A stretch of DNA of 17,141 nt from Bdellovibrionales bacterium (GCA_028279085.1 JANQSX010000007.1:1-17141); one strand, 5' to 3'; shown: positions 1 through 7,407, counted from the first letter of the stretch. The notes: generated by a model not told the origin, from the letters alone. Numbers and translations: made by a program.

Positions 1-692
1 GCTTTAAAGACTTTGATTTTTGAGCCTTCAGCAAAGACAACAGAATGAGGTTTTTGTTGATTTAAAAAATTAAATTGAGATCCATATAGAGCTTCCCAAT
101 TTATTTCAACTTTTGTGTCTATGATTGGATAAATTTTCCAATGAGGATGTTCTACTCCATATAAAAGAGTTTCTCCTGTTCTTGATTTTCCCACTCCCAA
201 CTCATGTTCTTTAAAAAAGTGTTCCATAGAAGTTGGTGGAGGAAAATAAGGAAAATTTTTTGCAGTAACATTTAATAACATAAAGCCATCATCAGATTTT
301 AATTTATATGATGCAGACACAGTCTTCTGATTTTTGTTAATAAAACCTGAAATAGATGCACACTTATAAGGTTCATTGTAGATCGTTTGAGCCACTCTAG
401 CAATAATACGGGAAAGAACATATTCACGAATAAAACAAACGGCTCGCTGATCTTTAAACTTAACATAGAACCTTAAGTTAACTTCAAAAAAGTTGGTGAA
501 CCCTGGCCATTTTAATCCAAATACCTTGGTATTTAAAAACTGAAAGGCTACTAAACTAACAAATGCACTGTTCTCAAAGTAATCTAATTCACAACCTGCC
601 GGTAAATAGGGTTTAAGACAAGAATCCTCCACAGGATAATTAAATAAGATGAGATTATTCCATTTAGCTGAAAGAAAAACTTTATTTGTCAT
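1..692 (-). CDS. DUF2071 / YqjF-like protein (3' end off window)
   Basis: The frame is open from ATG at 692 to the left edge, giving 230 codons of an incomplete protein. It matches the DUF2071 (YqjF) pattern as I know it: an early 'PAGCELDYFENSAFVSLVAF' stretch (residues 31-50), a 'WPGFTNFFEVNLRFYV' segment (62-77, the hallmark FPGFxExNLRxYV), and a late 'GVEHPHWKIYP' segment (179-189). There is no signal peptide or membrane helix, so it is probably cytoplasmic. The biochemical role of this family is not established. The gene starts 54 bases after the pgsA stop on the same strand, so co-transcription is likely. No good Shine-Dalgarno precedes the ATG. Family assignment is confident, function is unknown. 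Confidence 0.8.
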   Translation of the reverse strand, partial: MTNKVFLSAKWNNLILFNYPVEDSCLKPYLPAGCELDYFENSAFVSLVAFQFLNTKVFGLKWPGFTNFFEVNLRFYVKFKDQRAVCFIREYVLSRIIARVAQTIYNEPYKCASISGFINKNQKTVSASYKLKSDDGFMLLNVTAKNFPYFPPPTSMEHFFKEHELGVGKSRTGETLLYGVEHPHWKIYPIIDTKVEINWEALYGSQFNFLNQQKPHSVVFAEGSKIKVFK

Positions 693-746
693 AATGTTTT
701 AGTTGTTAAAATCTAAGTATACAATTTTAAAAATTAAGATAAATGG

Positions 747-1304
747 TTAAGAGGAAAATTCAATAAACTTAAACTTTTTTCTAAAATCATTTGTGTAGTC
801 CCAAGCGGTTATTGCACTGATTAGCACACAAAACCACAAGAGGCCGTAACCGGCTTGTTCTACATAATCATGTGTTTGAGTGCCAATTAACATAAGAAAA
901 ACCCCTGCAATTTGTAAGGCTGTTTTCCACTTAGCTAAAGGCTTAGCGTATAAGATTAAACCTTTTTCTGCTGCGATAGAACGCAAGCCGGTTATATAAA
1001 TATCTCTGGACATTAATAAAATCACCAAATATGGATCGATTTTTTGCAGGTAACACAAGAGAATTAAAATAGATAAAGTCAGGATTTTATCTGCCACCGG
1101 ATCCAATAAAGCTCCTGCTGTAGTTTGAGCGGACCATTTACGGGATATATAACCATCTAATCCATCAGTTAGACCGGCTATGAGCCACAAAATAGCTGCT
1201 AGCCAGTAACTACAAGCACTGCCATGTAAAATTAATAAAATGACCGGTAATACTAAGCCAATGCGAAAAAAAGTTAAATACATTGGCACCATTTTTTTAT
1301 TCAT
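747..1304 (-). CDS. pgsA: CDP-diacylglycerol--glycerol-3-phosphate 3-phosphatidyltransferase
   Basis: This 185-residue inner-membrane enzyme should transfer a phosphatidyl group from CDP-diacylglycerol to glycerol-3-phosphate, the committed step to phosphatidylglycerol and cardiolipin. The CDP-alcohol phosphotransferase signature is complete: D47, D50-G51, R55, G64, D68 and D72 fit DxxDGxxxR-x8-GxxxDxxxD. The N-terminus (PMYLTFFRIGLVLPV) matches the P-x-x-L-T-x-x-R opening typical of PgsA. Several hydrophobic helices flank the motif, and the length is normal for the family. The ATG is preceded by AAGGG about six bases upstream. A related CDP-alcohol transferase (PssA) is the alternative, but length and N-terminus favour PgsA. 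The DUF2071 gene follows on the same strand. Confidence 0.9.
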   Translation of the reverse strand: MNKKMVPMYLTFFRIGLVLPVILLILHGSACSYWLAAILWLIAGLTDGLDGYISRKWSAQTTAGALLDPVADKILTLSILILLCYLQKIDPYLVILLMSRDIYITGLRSIAAEKGLILYAKPLAKWKTALQIAGVFLMLIGTQTHDYVEQAGYGLLWFCVLISAITAWDYTNDFRKKFKFIEFSS

Positions 1305-1345
1305 GTTTTTACCCTTTTTTATATATAAGTATATTTAATTGTTTT

Positions 1346-1390
1346 AAGATAATTATCTTTTTTGTCAATCTATTTCATTAGATATATTAT
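1346..1390 (+). promoter_or_regulatory. Candidate promoter with adjoining 14-bp palindrome
   Basis: TTGTCA (1362-1367) and TATTAT (1385-1390) are separated by 17 bases, a good sigma-70-like match, which would start transcription near 1397 and leave a leader of roughly 160 bases before the coiled-coil gene. A perfect 14-bp palindrome, AAGATAATTATCTT (1346-1359), lies directly upstream of the -35 box. It sits between divergent genes, so it could be an operator for either side; its core GATAATTATC loosely recalls Fur-type half sites, which is only a resemblance. Confidence 0.45.
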
Positions 1391-1572
1391 GGGTTTCCTT
1401 AAATAGAATTCCATTAGGAGGATAATTTTTTTACACAATAGCAATACAACATTGAATATTCTCTCATTTTATGTCATTTTTTTGATGATTTTTTAAGGGA
1501 CTTATTTGATTAAAATAGGTAATAGTTATTTATCATTTTGCAAACTTTAACCTCGTGAAAGCAAAAAATATT

Positions 1573-3780
1573 ATGCTTAAAAGAAGTTATATTATTATAA
1601 TAATAGCTGCTTGCTTTGCAACTATACCCTGCTTTGCCCATTTTACTAACGATATTGTGTCTCATTACATGCAGTCTTACCTCAACGATGTGTATAAGGA
1701 AACAGTGGCACTCTGGAAGCCCCAATATGAAAGCCATATATCTATTTTTAATCAAAATAGAAATAAAGAAATTGAAGATCAACTTGCTCAAGAGCTATCA
1801 AGGTTAAATACTATCCCTAATTCTCTAAGAGATATGCAGACAGAGCTAAATAAAAATATAGATGTGTATAACACCTTAGTTATTCAATTAAGAGGTGAAA
1901 GAGAAAAACAGGTACAAAATCAAGATCAGTTAAACAAAACAATTCAAACTATCAATCAAAACAATGAAGTAAAAAAGCAAATTGCTCTTGCTGTGAGGCA
2001 GATTAACCAGGAAGCAGAAATTATTAATCAAAAAGGACTTGAGTTAGCTGGTTTGGAGGAAGCGGAAAATCAATCAAAGATATTTTATCAAAATAAAAGG
2101 TATCTGGCTAATGATGCTATTATTCAATTTAAGGATGACTTGAGAGTATGGAGAGCGGATGCAGATGAAAACTGGAATACAAAGCTGACAGAGTATAATA
2201 ACCAGGTTCAAACTTTTCAAAAGTGGGTGAAGGAACAGACTGATAATATAGAAGAACAAAAAGAGAATATTCGTTCACAACAAGAACAATTAAAATTGTT
2301 AGTGGAAGAGATTAATGAAGCAGTTGCTCAATATAATCAAGATATACAAATAGAATGTGAAACACAAGAATGTGAAGATGATTTATTACATAGAAAAGAT
2401 CAGATTACAGAGCAAAAAGCAGAAAGAGCTGATAAGGAAATAGCTATTAAAGACTTAAGAGCAAAGGTGGATACGCAAACAATCAGCTATAACACAGAAC
2501 ACACAAGACGTTTTAATATATTAGAAGAGCTAAGGAAGGAAATGGAACAACTTTCAGAAAGTATTTCCGTTCAACAAAGAGAAAAAGAACAACAGCTTCA
2601 AGAAATTATTCGTTTTCATGCTATGGGTGCTCAAAGAAAGTGGGAGCAGGCCCAAGAGAAATTAAATGAATTTAAAGAATCACTTAATAGAGATTATGGA
2701 GGAGATTTTCAGCAATTTGTGTCACACTTTTCTGAATGGGTTGATACGAACAAACTGGCATTTACTCATCCTGAAGCGAGTTCTGATGATCAACAGGATA
2801 CAGAAAATGTAGATACACCTGACCTTAGCTTCTGTGAAGAAGAAAATATTTCTGATCCTCCAGTAAAAGCAAAAACAATATGTGATCTTATTTCCCGTTC
2901 TTATAATTTATTAAGTGAAATACAATATGTTGATTCTTCTACTCTTGCGGAAAGGAGGCAAAAGTTTGCTCAAAAAGAGCAGGAGATAGCAGCTTTAACA
3001 AGGCGAATAGATGCATTAAAAGTGGAAAATGATACACAAGAATCTCAGTTGGATAATGCTTTCAAACAGTATGGTGATCAGGTTTCTGAAAGGGAACAAC
3101 AGTATGAAAATCTACGTCAGCAATTAAGGGGAGAGTGGGATATGCAAGTTCAACAGATTGATAGGGCGTATGAACTTAAAGCGGCACTTTTAGAAAAAGA
3201 ATACCAATTGCTTAATTATTTTTTATTTGTACCGGGTTCACAAAAAACAGAGGTTGTAATTCATCAAAAGTGGGATGATTTTCAAGGTGCTCTTACTGAA
3301 TTTAAAGATAATATTCCTGAAGGTATTCCTGGTTTTTCTCCGGCATTTATGCAAGCAAATGAAATTGTTGCTACTGTATTGAAAAAAGCTGATGAAGATA
3401 CTTTTTCTTATTCACTTATTCCTTTATCTGTTCCCGTAACTTCTACTCAGAGGAACAACAACGGAAAAGTAGAAGATGAGGAGAAGAGGCAGATTATTTT
3501 TTCATGGATGAAAACTTCTTTTATATCTCATTTTCTTAACGTAATGATGAATCGTGTTTCAAGGGTGTTTACCGACTATAATGAAATAGATGGCAGTACT
3601 GATGAAGATAGTAAACAGGTATTCATTGAGACAATGTTTTTAAACAGTATATACCGTTCTATTTCTTTTGATAAAGCAATACGAAAAGATAAAATTCTTT
3701 ATCGTGCTAAGTTTAATAGTAATATATTATGGATTTTGTCAGATGGTAAGCTTGCTTTCCCAAAAGGGTTTTATCAATAG
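1573..3780 (+). CDS. Exported long coiled-coil protein of unknown function
   Basis: I do not recognise this family. Two in-frame starts exist: GTG at 1555 (741 residues) and ATG at 1573 (735 residues). I prefer the ATG because MLKRSYIIIIIAACFA is a clean signal-peptide start; neither has a strong ribosome site (GAAAG at 1557 is weak). Cleavage after CFA is likely, so the product is periplasmic or exported. Numbering from the GTG form: heptad-rich Q/E/K coiled coil at about 60-380, an acidic linker at about 405-440, a second coiled coil at about 460-555, and a more globular C-terminal part at 560-741. The mature chain has only four cysteines: C268/C273 (ECETQEC) inside the coiled coil, and C427/C443 flanking the linker. 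The convergent neighbour is the broken ankyrin-like gene. A structural or surface role is a guess. Confidence 0.75.
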   Translation: MLKRSYIIIIIAACFATIPCFAHFTNDIVSHYMQSYLNDVYKETVALWKPQYESHISIFNQNRNKEIEDQLAQELSRLNTIPNSLRDMQTELNKNIDVYNTLVIQLRGEREKQVQNQDQLNKTIQTINQNNEVKKQIALAVRQINQEAEIINQKGLELAGLEEAENQSKIFYQNKRYLANDAIIQFKDDLRVWRADADENWNTKLTEYNNQVQTFQKWVKEQTDNIEEQKENIRSQQEQLKLLVEEINEAVAQYNQDIQIECETQECEDDLLHRKDQITEQKAERADKEIAIKDLRAKVDTQTISYNTEHTRRFNILEELRKEMEQLSESISVQQREKEQQLQEIIRFHAMGAQRKWEQAQEKLNEFKESLNRDYGGDFQQFVSHFSEWVDTNKLAFTHPEASSDDQQDTENVDTPDLSFCEEENISDPPVKAKTICDLISRSYNLLSEIQYVDSSTLAERRQKFAQKEQEIAALTRRIDALKVENDTQESQLDNAFKQYGDQVSEREQQYENLRQQLRGEWDMQVQQIDRAYELKAALLEKEYQLLNYFLFVPGSQKTEVVIHQKWDDFQGALTEFKDNIPEGIPGFSPAFMQANEIVATVLKKADEDTFSYSLIPLSVPVTSTQRNNNGKVEDEEKRQIIFSWMKTSFISHFLNVMMNRVSRVFTDYNEIDGSTDEDSKQVFIETMFLNSIYRSISFDKAIRKDKILYRAKFNSNILWILSDGKLAFPKGFYQ

Positions 3781-3810
3781 AGTGTTATGTTTAAATAAAA
3801 CTTCTCATTT

Positions 3811-3828
3811 GTTCTATATTTATGGAAC
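3811..3828. other. Stem-loop between convergent genes
   Basis: GTTCTATA and TATGGAAC can pair across a two-base turn with one G-T pair, forming a short hairpin in the 100-base gap between the convergent ends of the coiled-coil gene and the ankyrin-like gene. There is no clear T-run on either strand, so it is only a possible terminator. Confidence 0.25.
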
Positions 3829-3880
3829 TTACTTAAAGTGAACGAAGAGGGTAATCACAGCCCGGTTTTGATTGGACATT

Positions 3881-4186
3881 TTAATAGCGACTAGCAGCAG
3901 AAGTAGGAGATGTAGTTCTATGACCATGTCTTCTTTTATTTTCTTTGTGTTCTCCGTAGTTGGGCGCTTTTAAATATCGATAGGCTATCCTTACAATTTG
4001 TGATTGCTTTGTTGCCGTAGCGAGTTCATAGCCATCTCTTGGTCCGTATGGAGTGTAGGATTCAACATAACCTGACGGATGATACTGTCCAATGAGAGGA
4101 GTAAAGCGGATTGTATCAGTCTCTACATCCTTTTCAATAGCTAAAGCCCAAGGTGTTTTTTTATTTTGGTCTTTTTCATCTATCAA
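3881..4186 (-). pseudogene. 3' part of a frameshifted ankyrin-like exported protein
   Basis: This frame encodes about 101 residues and lacks its own convincing start: TTG at 4186 has no ribosome site and overlaps the stop of the upstream frame. Its beginning, RLIDEKDQNKKTPWALAIEKD, reads like an ankyrin repeat hairpin (compare the general pattern xDxKDxNGKTPLxxAIExG). It runs on naturally from the upstream frame if one base is restored near 4192-4200. The C-terminus is rich in H, R, S and T. I interpret it as the distal part of one ~220-residue gene rather than a separate gene. A real second gene translated by stop-start overlap is the alternative, but the ankyrin-like continuity argues against it. 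Confidence 0.55.
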
Positions 4187-4533
4187 ACGATTTCTTTTGC
4201 CAAACGGGACATAACACTAATACGTAAAGATTTTAAAAAAGGAAATGTCTTAATAAAAGTTTCCATTTTATTAAAATCTCTTTTTTGAAAAGCTTGAGTA
4301 AAGTTTCTTTCAGCATCTATCTTTATTTGTTGTTTTTTTGTTATACGGGGAGCAGGGGGTTGTCTTAAAGTGTATTGACTGTCAAATAAAGGTAGGCCTT
4401 TCAGGTCGTTTTGTTCTGACTCATTTTCAAAAACGTTTTTACAGGGTTGAGCACTTAAAAAACAGAATAGAGGACAGAAAAGAAACAGGTTGCTGAAAAA
4501 AACAATTTTAAAAAAATTTATAATTTTTTTCAT
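4183..4533 (-). CDS. 5' part of the frameshifted ankyrin-like exported protein
   Basis: The start chosen is ATG at 4533, because MKKIINFFKIVFFSNLFLF is a strong signal-peptide hydrophobic core ending near FLSA. An upstream TTG (4611) would add 26 residues that do not look like part of a signal peptide. No good ribosome site precedes either start. After cleavage the chain begins QPCKNVF, a CxxxF signature also seen in two other exported proteins here. The segment NFTQAFQKRDFNKMETFIKTFP resembles a degenerate ankyrin helix pair. The frame ends at TGA (4183-4185), exactly where the next frame takes over, which suggests a lost base. Export is likely; the role is unknown. As it stands the product is truncated to about 116 residues. 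Confidence 0.55.
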   Translation of the reverse strand: MKKIINFFKIVFFSNLFLFCPLFCFLSAQPCKNVFENESEQNDLKGLPLFDSQYTLRQPPAPRITKKQQIKIDAERNFTQAFQKRDFNKMETFIKTFPFLKSLRISVMSRLAKEIV

Positions 4534-4633
4534 TTTGACAGGAACATTAAAAGGGCCTTGTTTTTTTGTAAAGGATTTTAAAAGTCCGTATATTTTTTTC
4601 ACACATATCAAGCATTAAAATATCGGAAAAAGC

Positions 4634-4699
4634 GTCTAAAAACTTAGTTTTACTTTAGACAGTTTTACTTTAGACAATGCTTCACTGTGCCGATGTAAT
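4634..4699 (+). promoter_or_regulatory. Repeat-bearing promoter of the 4719 membrane-protein gene
   Basis: A 15-bp unit, AGTTTTACTTTAGAC, is present twice in perfect tandem (4646-4660 and 4661-4675). An inverted GTCTAAA (4634-4640) adds a third copy of its TTTAGAC core. The second unit supplies a -35-like TAGACA (4671-4676), followed after 17 bases by TGTAAT (4694-4699), a plausible -10. Transcription would then start near 4706, giving a very short leader before the ATG at 4719. The repeated TTTAGAC sites look like operator half sites, but no regulator is visible nearby. Confidence 0.45.
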
Positions 4700-4736
4700 T
4701 TAATAAGGAGACTGTATTATGTCAAGCACATCGGCA
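4688..4736 (+). promoter_or_regulatory. Inverted repeat bracketing the ribosome site and start of the 4719 gene
   Basis: TGCCGATGT (4688-4696) and ACATCGGCA (4728-4736) are perfect 9-bp complements. Between them lie AAGGAG (4705-4710) and the ATG (4719). A transcript starting upstream of 4688 could fold so that the ribosome site is held in the loop. A transcript starting at about 4706 would lack the left arm, and the repeat would then be at most a DNA-level site. Confidence 0.35.
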
Positions 4737-5552
4737 AGAAAGATGAGTCCTGTGGAAGCTGAAGCTGAAAAACAGGTATATAAAGAATTGGCTAAAGAAT
4801 TAAATACAAAGGTTACAACTAAAAAGAAAGTAATGGGGGTCGCGACACCTTTGGCAATAGCCGCATTCTCTTTTGTTATCCATAAATATACAAATATTAA
4901 AACTGATTCAACCGGTTTTTACCTTTTGTTTGCACTATTGTTTCCCATTGTTCTCATTGTATATGGATATTATTTATTCAAGAAAAGAAAAAATCATTAT
5001 CTAAAAATTCTTAGGAAAGGGTACGATACAGGTCAAAGCAGTCAGTCAAGTTACTCTCAATCAATTTATTCATCAGGACAGAGCAGATCTCTTGACCGGA
5101 AGGCTCGGAGGGAGACTCTTCTTTCTTTGCTTAAAGTAAAAGAAGAAGATCGTTCTGCTGTGGAAGAGTCCATGAAAAAAATGGAGGAGTCTTTAAAGAA
5201 AAATAAGGATAAAATGACAATTTGGAGTTGGATGATGATTGTGCCACTCTGTATGTTTCTTTTATTTGCCGTACTTGAGAAATACGCCGACTTTAAAATT
5301 CTTGAGTCATCTAATATACCTATTTTTTCGGCACTCGCGATTATGTTTTCTTTTGGGTTATTAATGTCTACAGTGACCAATGCCCAAAAAGGTCGAGTTC
5401 GTCCATTTCGTGGAAGATCTATTTTTGTAGATCAATGGGTTAGAAAAGTAAAAAATCCTAAAACATTTTTCTATATCTTGAGTATTCGTTTAGTGTTTGC
5501 TTTTGCTGTGTGTATCGGTTCAGTTTATTTCTTTTTAAGTAGTGTATTTTAA
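4719..5552 (+). CDS. Five-helix integral membrane protein, unknown function
   Basis: The 277-residue product starts at ATG with a good AAGGAG eight bases upstream. I do not recognise a family. Hydrophobic helices fall at about 40-56, 66-88, 168-186, 196-216 and 250-275. A charged N-terminal tail of about 37 residues precedes the first helix. A long central loop (about 90-165) contains a Ser/Gln-rich part (SSQSSYSQSIYSS) and then a Lys/Glu helix likely to be coiled (SAVEESMKKMEESLKKNK). The next gene, a DUF805-like membrane protein, follows after 90 bases on the same strand, so the two are probably co-expressed and may work together in the inner membrane. Confidence 0.75.
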   Translation: MSSTSARKMSPVEAEAEKQVYKELAKELNTKVTTKKKVMGVATPLAIAAFSFVIHKYTNIKTDSTGFYLLFALLFPIVLIVYGYYLFKKRKNHYLKILRKGYDTGQSSQSSYSQSIYSSGQSRSLDRKARRETLLSLLKVKEEDRSAVEESMKKMEESLKKNKDKMTIWSWMMIVPLCMFLLFAVLEKYADFKILESSNIPIFSALAIMFSFGLLMSTVTNAQKGRVRPFRGRSIFVDQWVRKVKNPKTFFYILSIRLVFAFAVCIGSVYFFLSSVF

Positions 5553-5642
5553 AATTCAGTACTGGTATAGTAAAAGAGATACTCTACAGTTCTTAGAAGA
5601 AAACAGAAGCCCAAAGATGAAAATACAACAAGGACAGTTCTA

Positions 5643-6305
5643 GTGAAACAATTTGTACGCTCTCATAAATTACTTTGGAATATTGCTTTTTGGATATTGT
5701 TTTTTATAATAGTAGCTTCCATAGCGTTGTTGAAATCCTCAGATGTGTCCAAATATTCTATGTTTCTTATTGGAGTACTTCTAATCCTCAACCGTATTTA
5801 TTTAGCTAAAGGCAGTATAAAAAGACTACCTTATTTTTTGAGCTTTTTAGCTCTGCTTTTTATTCTGGTGGGCTTACGTCAAATCTTCAGTAGTTCAGAA
5901 AGCGCCTCTGATCTTTTCTCATCAACTGCTTTTGTTTCCATGGTTTCTTATTTTCTTGTATCCAGCATTGTTATAATGTCGGTTGCATTGGCAGTCTTAG
6001 ATTTAACCAAGAATACTCTAGGTGTAGAAACTCCAAGTGACTTTATTCGCATTTTTACTATTTGTTTTTTTTTCTTAGTTATCTTTTATCCTTTTGTAGT
6101 TATACATATAAAACGGTTAAGAGATGCCAGGCTTTCTTATTGGTGGACTTTACTTACTTTGATTCCATGTGTTCAAACTCTTTTTGCAGCTTTCTTATGT
6201 TTTAAAGGATCCGCTAAAAGAAGCTCTGTTAAAAAAAAATCAGAGCAGCCCAGGCGAAGTTCACAGCACAACCGAAACAGGAATAAGCGTAAGATGAGAC
6301 GGTAA
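5643..6305 (+). CDS. DUF805-like integral membrane protein
   Basis: The 220-residue product uses GTG at 5643, supported by AAGGA eight bases upstream (5630-5634). It carries the two DUF805 landmarks: 'GSIKRLPYFLSFLALL' (about 57-72) and 'IHIKRLRDARLSYWWTLLTLIP' in two parts (about 154-175), the counterpart of the family's VKRLHDxGxSGWW segment. Extra hydrophobic helices at the N-terminus (about 12-30 and 38-50) make it longer than typical DUF805 proteins (about 120-150 residues). The last 30 residues are strongly basic (KRSSVKKK, RNRNKRKMRR), probably a cytoplasmic tail. DUF805 proteins are small inner-membrane proteins of uncertain function. It probably shares a transcript with the upstream five-helix protein. 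Confidence 0.75.
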   Translation: MKQFVRSHKLLWNIAFWILFFIIVASIALLKSSDVSKYSMFLIGVLLILNRIYLAKGSIKRLPYFLSFLALLFILVGLRQIFSSSESASDLFSSTAFVSMVSYFLVSSIVIMSVALAVLDLTKNTLGVETPSDFIRIFTICFFFLVIFYPFVVIHIKRLRDARLSYWWTLLTLIPCVQTLFAAFLCFKGSAKRSSVKKKSEQPRRSSQHNRNRNKRKMRR

Positions 6306-6348
6306 AACCAAATTCAAATTGCAAATGTTTAAGAAAACTAGTTAGAAA

Positions 6349-6666
6349 TCATTTTTTATCAACAACAGAACACTTGGAATTTATGCATTGAGCTTTATCT
6401 AACCATTCACCACACCTGTACCAGGTTTTGCAAATTTGAGGAACTGAACATCTTTTTTTTAATTCACTTTCATAAGAATCTTTTTCTGACTTGTGAATAG
6501 CAAGATATGTGCCACCATTATTACAAGAGCAACATCCTGTGGAGACTAAGATACAATCTGTATCCTGAGTGCAGGAAGTTTTTATATTATCTGGTTTTGA
6601 CCCTGATTTTGCAGATGTGCATGCAATAAAGAGTGTAAAGCAACAGATAGATATTAATAATTTCAT
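6349..6666 (-). CDS. Small Cys-rich lipoprotein
   Basis: The 105-residue product starts MKLLISICCFTLFIAC. LFIAC fits a lipobox, with C16 as the lipidated residue, so it should be membrane-anchored and face the periplasm or surface. The mature part has ten further cysteines (32, 38, 45, 46, 48, 73, 79, 85, 94, 99), in the arrangement CxxxxxC-x6-CCxC-x24-C-x5-C-x5-C-x8-C-x4-C. The opening CTQDTDCILVSTGCCSC resembles short 'CxxDxDC...GCC' modules I have seen in secreted bacterial proteins, but I cannot name a family. The cysteines are probably disulfide-bonded. The ribosome site is weak (AGATC). It converges on the DUF805-like gene and diverges from the repeat protein. Confidence 0.7.
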   Translation of the reverse strand: MKLLISICCFTLFIACTSAKSGSKPDNIKTSCTQDTDCILVSTGCCSCNNGGTYLAIHKSEKDSYESELKKRCSVPQICKTWYRCGEWLDKAQCINSKCSVVDKK

Positions 6667-6786
6667 TAAGATCTAAATGTTAGGAGCCATCTATTTAAGT
6701 GTCAAGGAGGTGTCATGGAGGCTAAGTAGCAAAGAGCACAGTTGATAGATGGGAATAATGACTTAAGTAGCCATTTTTCTTGAAAC

Positions 6787-6816
6787 TTGACATAATGCAA
6801 TCGCTCCAGCTATGAT
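6787..6816 (+). promoter_or_regulatory. Sigma-70-like promoter of the repeat protein
   Basis: A perfect TTGACA (6787-6792) and TATGAT (6811-6816) are 18 bases apart. Transcription would start near 6823, leaving a leader of about 27 bases that contains the strong GGAGG (6840-6844) before the ATG at 6850. This is the best promoter in the protein-coding part of the window and suggests high expression. Confidence 0.7.
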
Positions 6817-6849
6817 TTTTTTAGTTTAATTCATTATTTGGAGGTGTTC

Positions 6850-7407
6850 ATGAAACAATTATCAGTTTTTATTTTTTTAAGTGTTTTTTCTATTATGGCT
6901 TTTGGGCAAGAAGAAGCTAAGCCGGTTGAGGAAAAGAAAGAAGTAATGAAAGAAGAAGCCAAGCCGGTTGAGGAAAAGAAAGAAGCGATGAAAGAAGAAG
7001 CTAAGCCGGTTGAGGAAAAGAAAGAAGCGATGAAAGAAGAGGCACAGCCAGGAGAAGCGAAGCCAGAGGTAGCTGAGGTGCAAAAAGAAGCAGCAAAGGA
7101 AGAAATGGCAGAGGAAGAAGCGAAGCCAGCAGAGGAGAAGAAAGAAGCGATGAAAGAAGAGGCACAGCCAGCAGAAGCCGATCAAGAATCTGCCGCTTCA
7201 GTTCAAGCGGGAATGAATTATGAGTGTGATGGAGGCAGGTCTTATACTCTCCATGAACCTGGTGTTAATTCTGAAAGTCATCTTTGTGAATTGGATGCCG
7301 GACACACAGAAGCGCCTGCGGATTGGTATGCTTTAAATCAATCTTCTTTTTGCAGAGAAAAACTTCAGGAGTTGATAGAACTTTACAACTGTGCTGTAAA
7401 ACAGTAA
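6850..7407 (+). CDS. Secreted Lys/Glu repeat protein with C-terminal Cys domain
   Basis: The true start is ATG 6850, five bases after GGAGG; a TTG twelve bases upstream is in frame but lies on the ribosome site. The product has 185 residues. MKQLSVFIFLSVFSIMAFG is a signal peptide, with cleavage likely before Q20 or E21. Residues 21-62 are three 14-residue repeats of the type EEAKPVEEKKEAMK, encoded by near-identical 42-bp units. Residues 63-115 are looser copies. The last ~60 residues form a different, compact-looking domain (from NYECDGGRSY) with four cysteines, probably two disulfides. I do not recognise this domain. The charged repeat probably acts as an extended spacer in the periplasm or at the surface. 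The strong promoter suggests an abundant product. Confidence 0.75.
   Translation: MKQLSVFIFLSVFSIMAFGQEEAKPVEEKKEVMKEEAKPVEEKKEAMKEEAKPVEEKKEAMKEEAQPGEAKPEVAEVQKEAAKEEMAEEEAKPAEEKKEAMKEEAQPAEADQESAASVQAGMNYECDGGRSYTLHEPGVNSESHLCELDAGHTEAPADWYALNQSSFCREKLQELIELYNCAVKQ
6910..7155 (+). repeat. 42-bp tandem coding repeats
   Basis: Units 6910-6951, 6952-6993 and 6994-7035 are 42 bp each. The second and third differ by one base, and the first and third by two. Degenerate copies continue to about 7155. A 31-bp stretch at 7021-7051 recurs exactly 120 bp downstream at 7141-7171, evidence of a second, larger duplication. The coding strand is almost all purine. The unit is a multiple of three, so copy-number change would alter length without breaking the frame. 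Confidence 0.85.

Noticed and set aside
1510..1791. Minus-strand frame over the start of the coiled-coil gene
   Set aside because: It is antisense to a signal peptide and coiled-coil coding region, with no ribosome site or recognisable content.
4185..4200. Programmed -1 frameshift joining the two ankyrin-like frames
   Set aside because: The local GCA AAA GAA context is not a standard slippery heptamer and no downstream stem-loop is obvious; a lost base explains it more simply.
6877..7185. Minus-strand open frame rich in Phe and Leu across the repeat gene
   Set aside because: It is the antisense of the purine-rich Lys/Glu repeats, whose complement lacks stops; the plus frame has a promoter, ribosome site and signal peptide.
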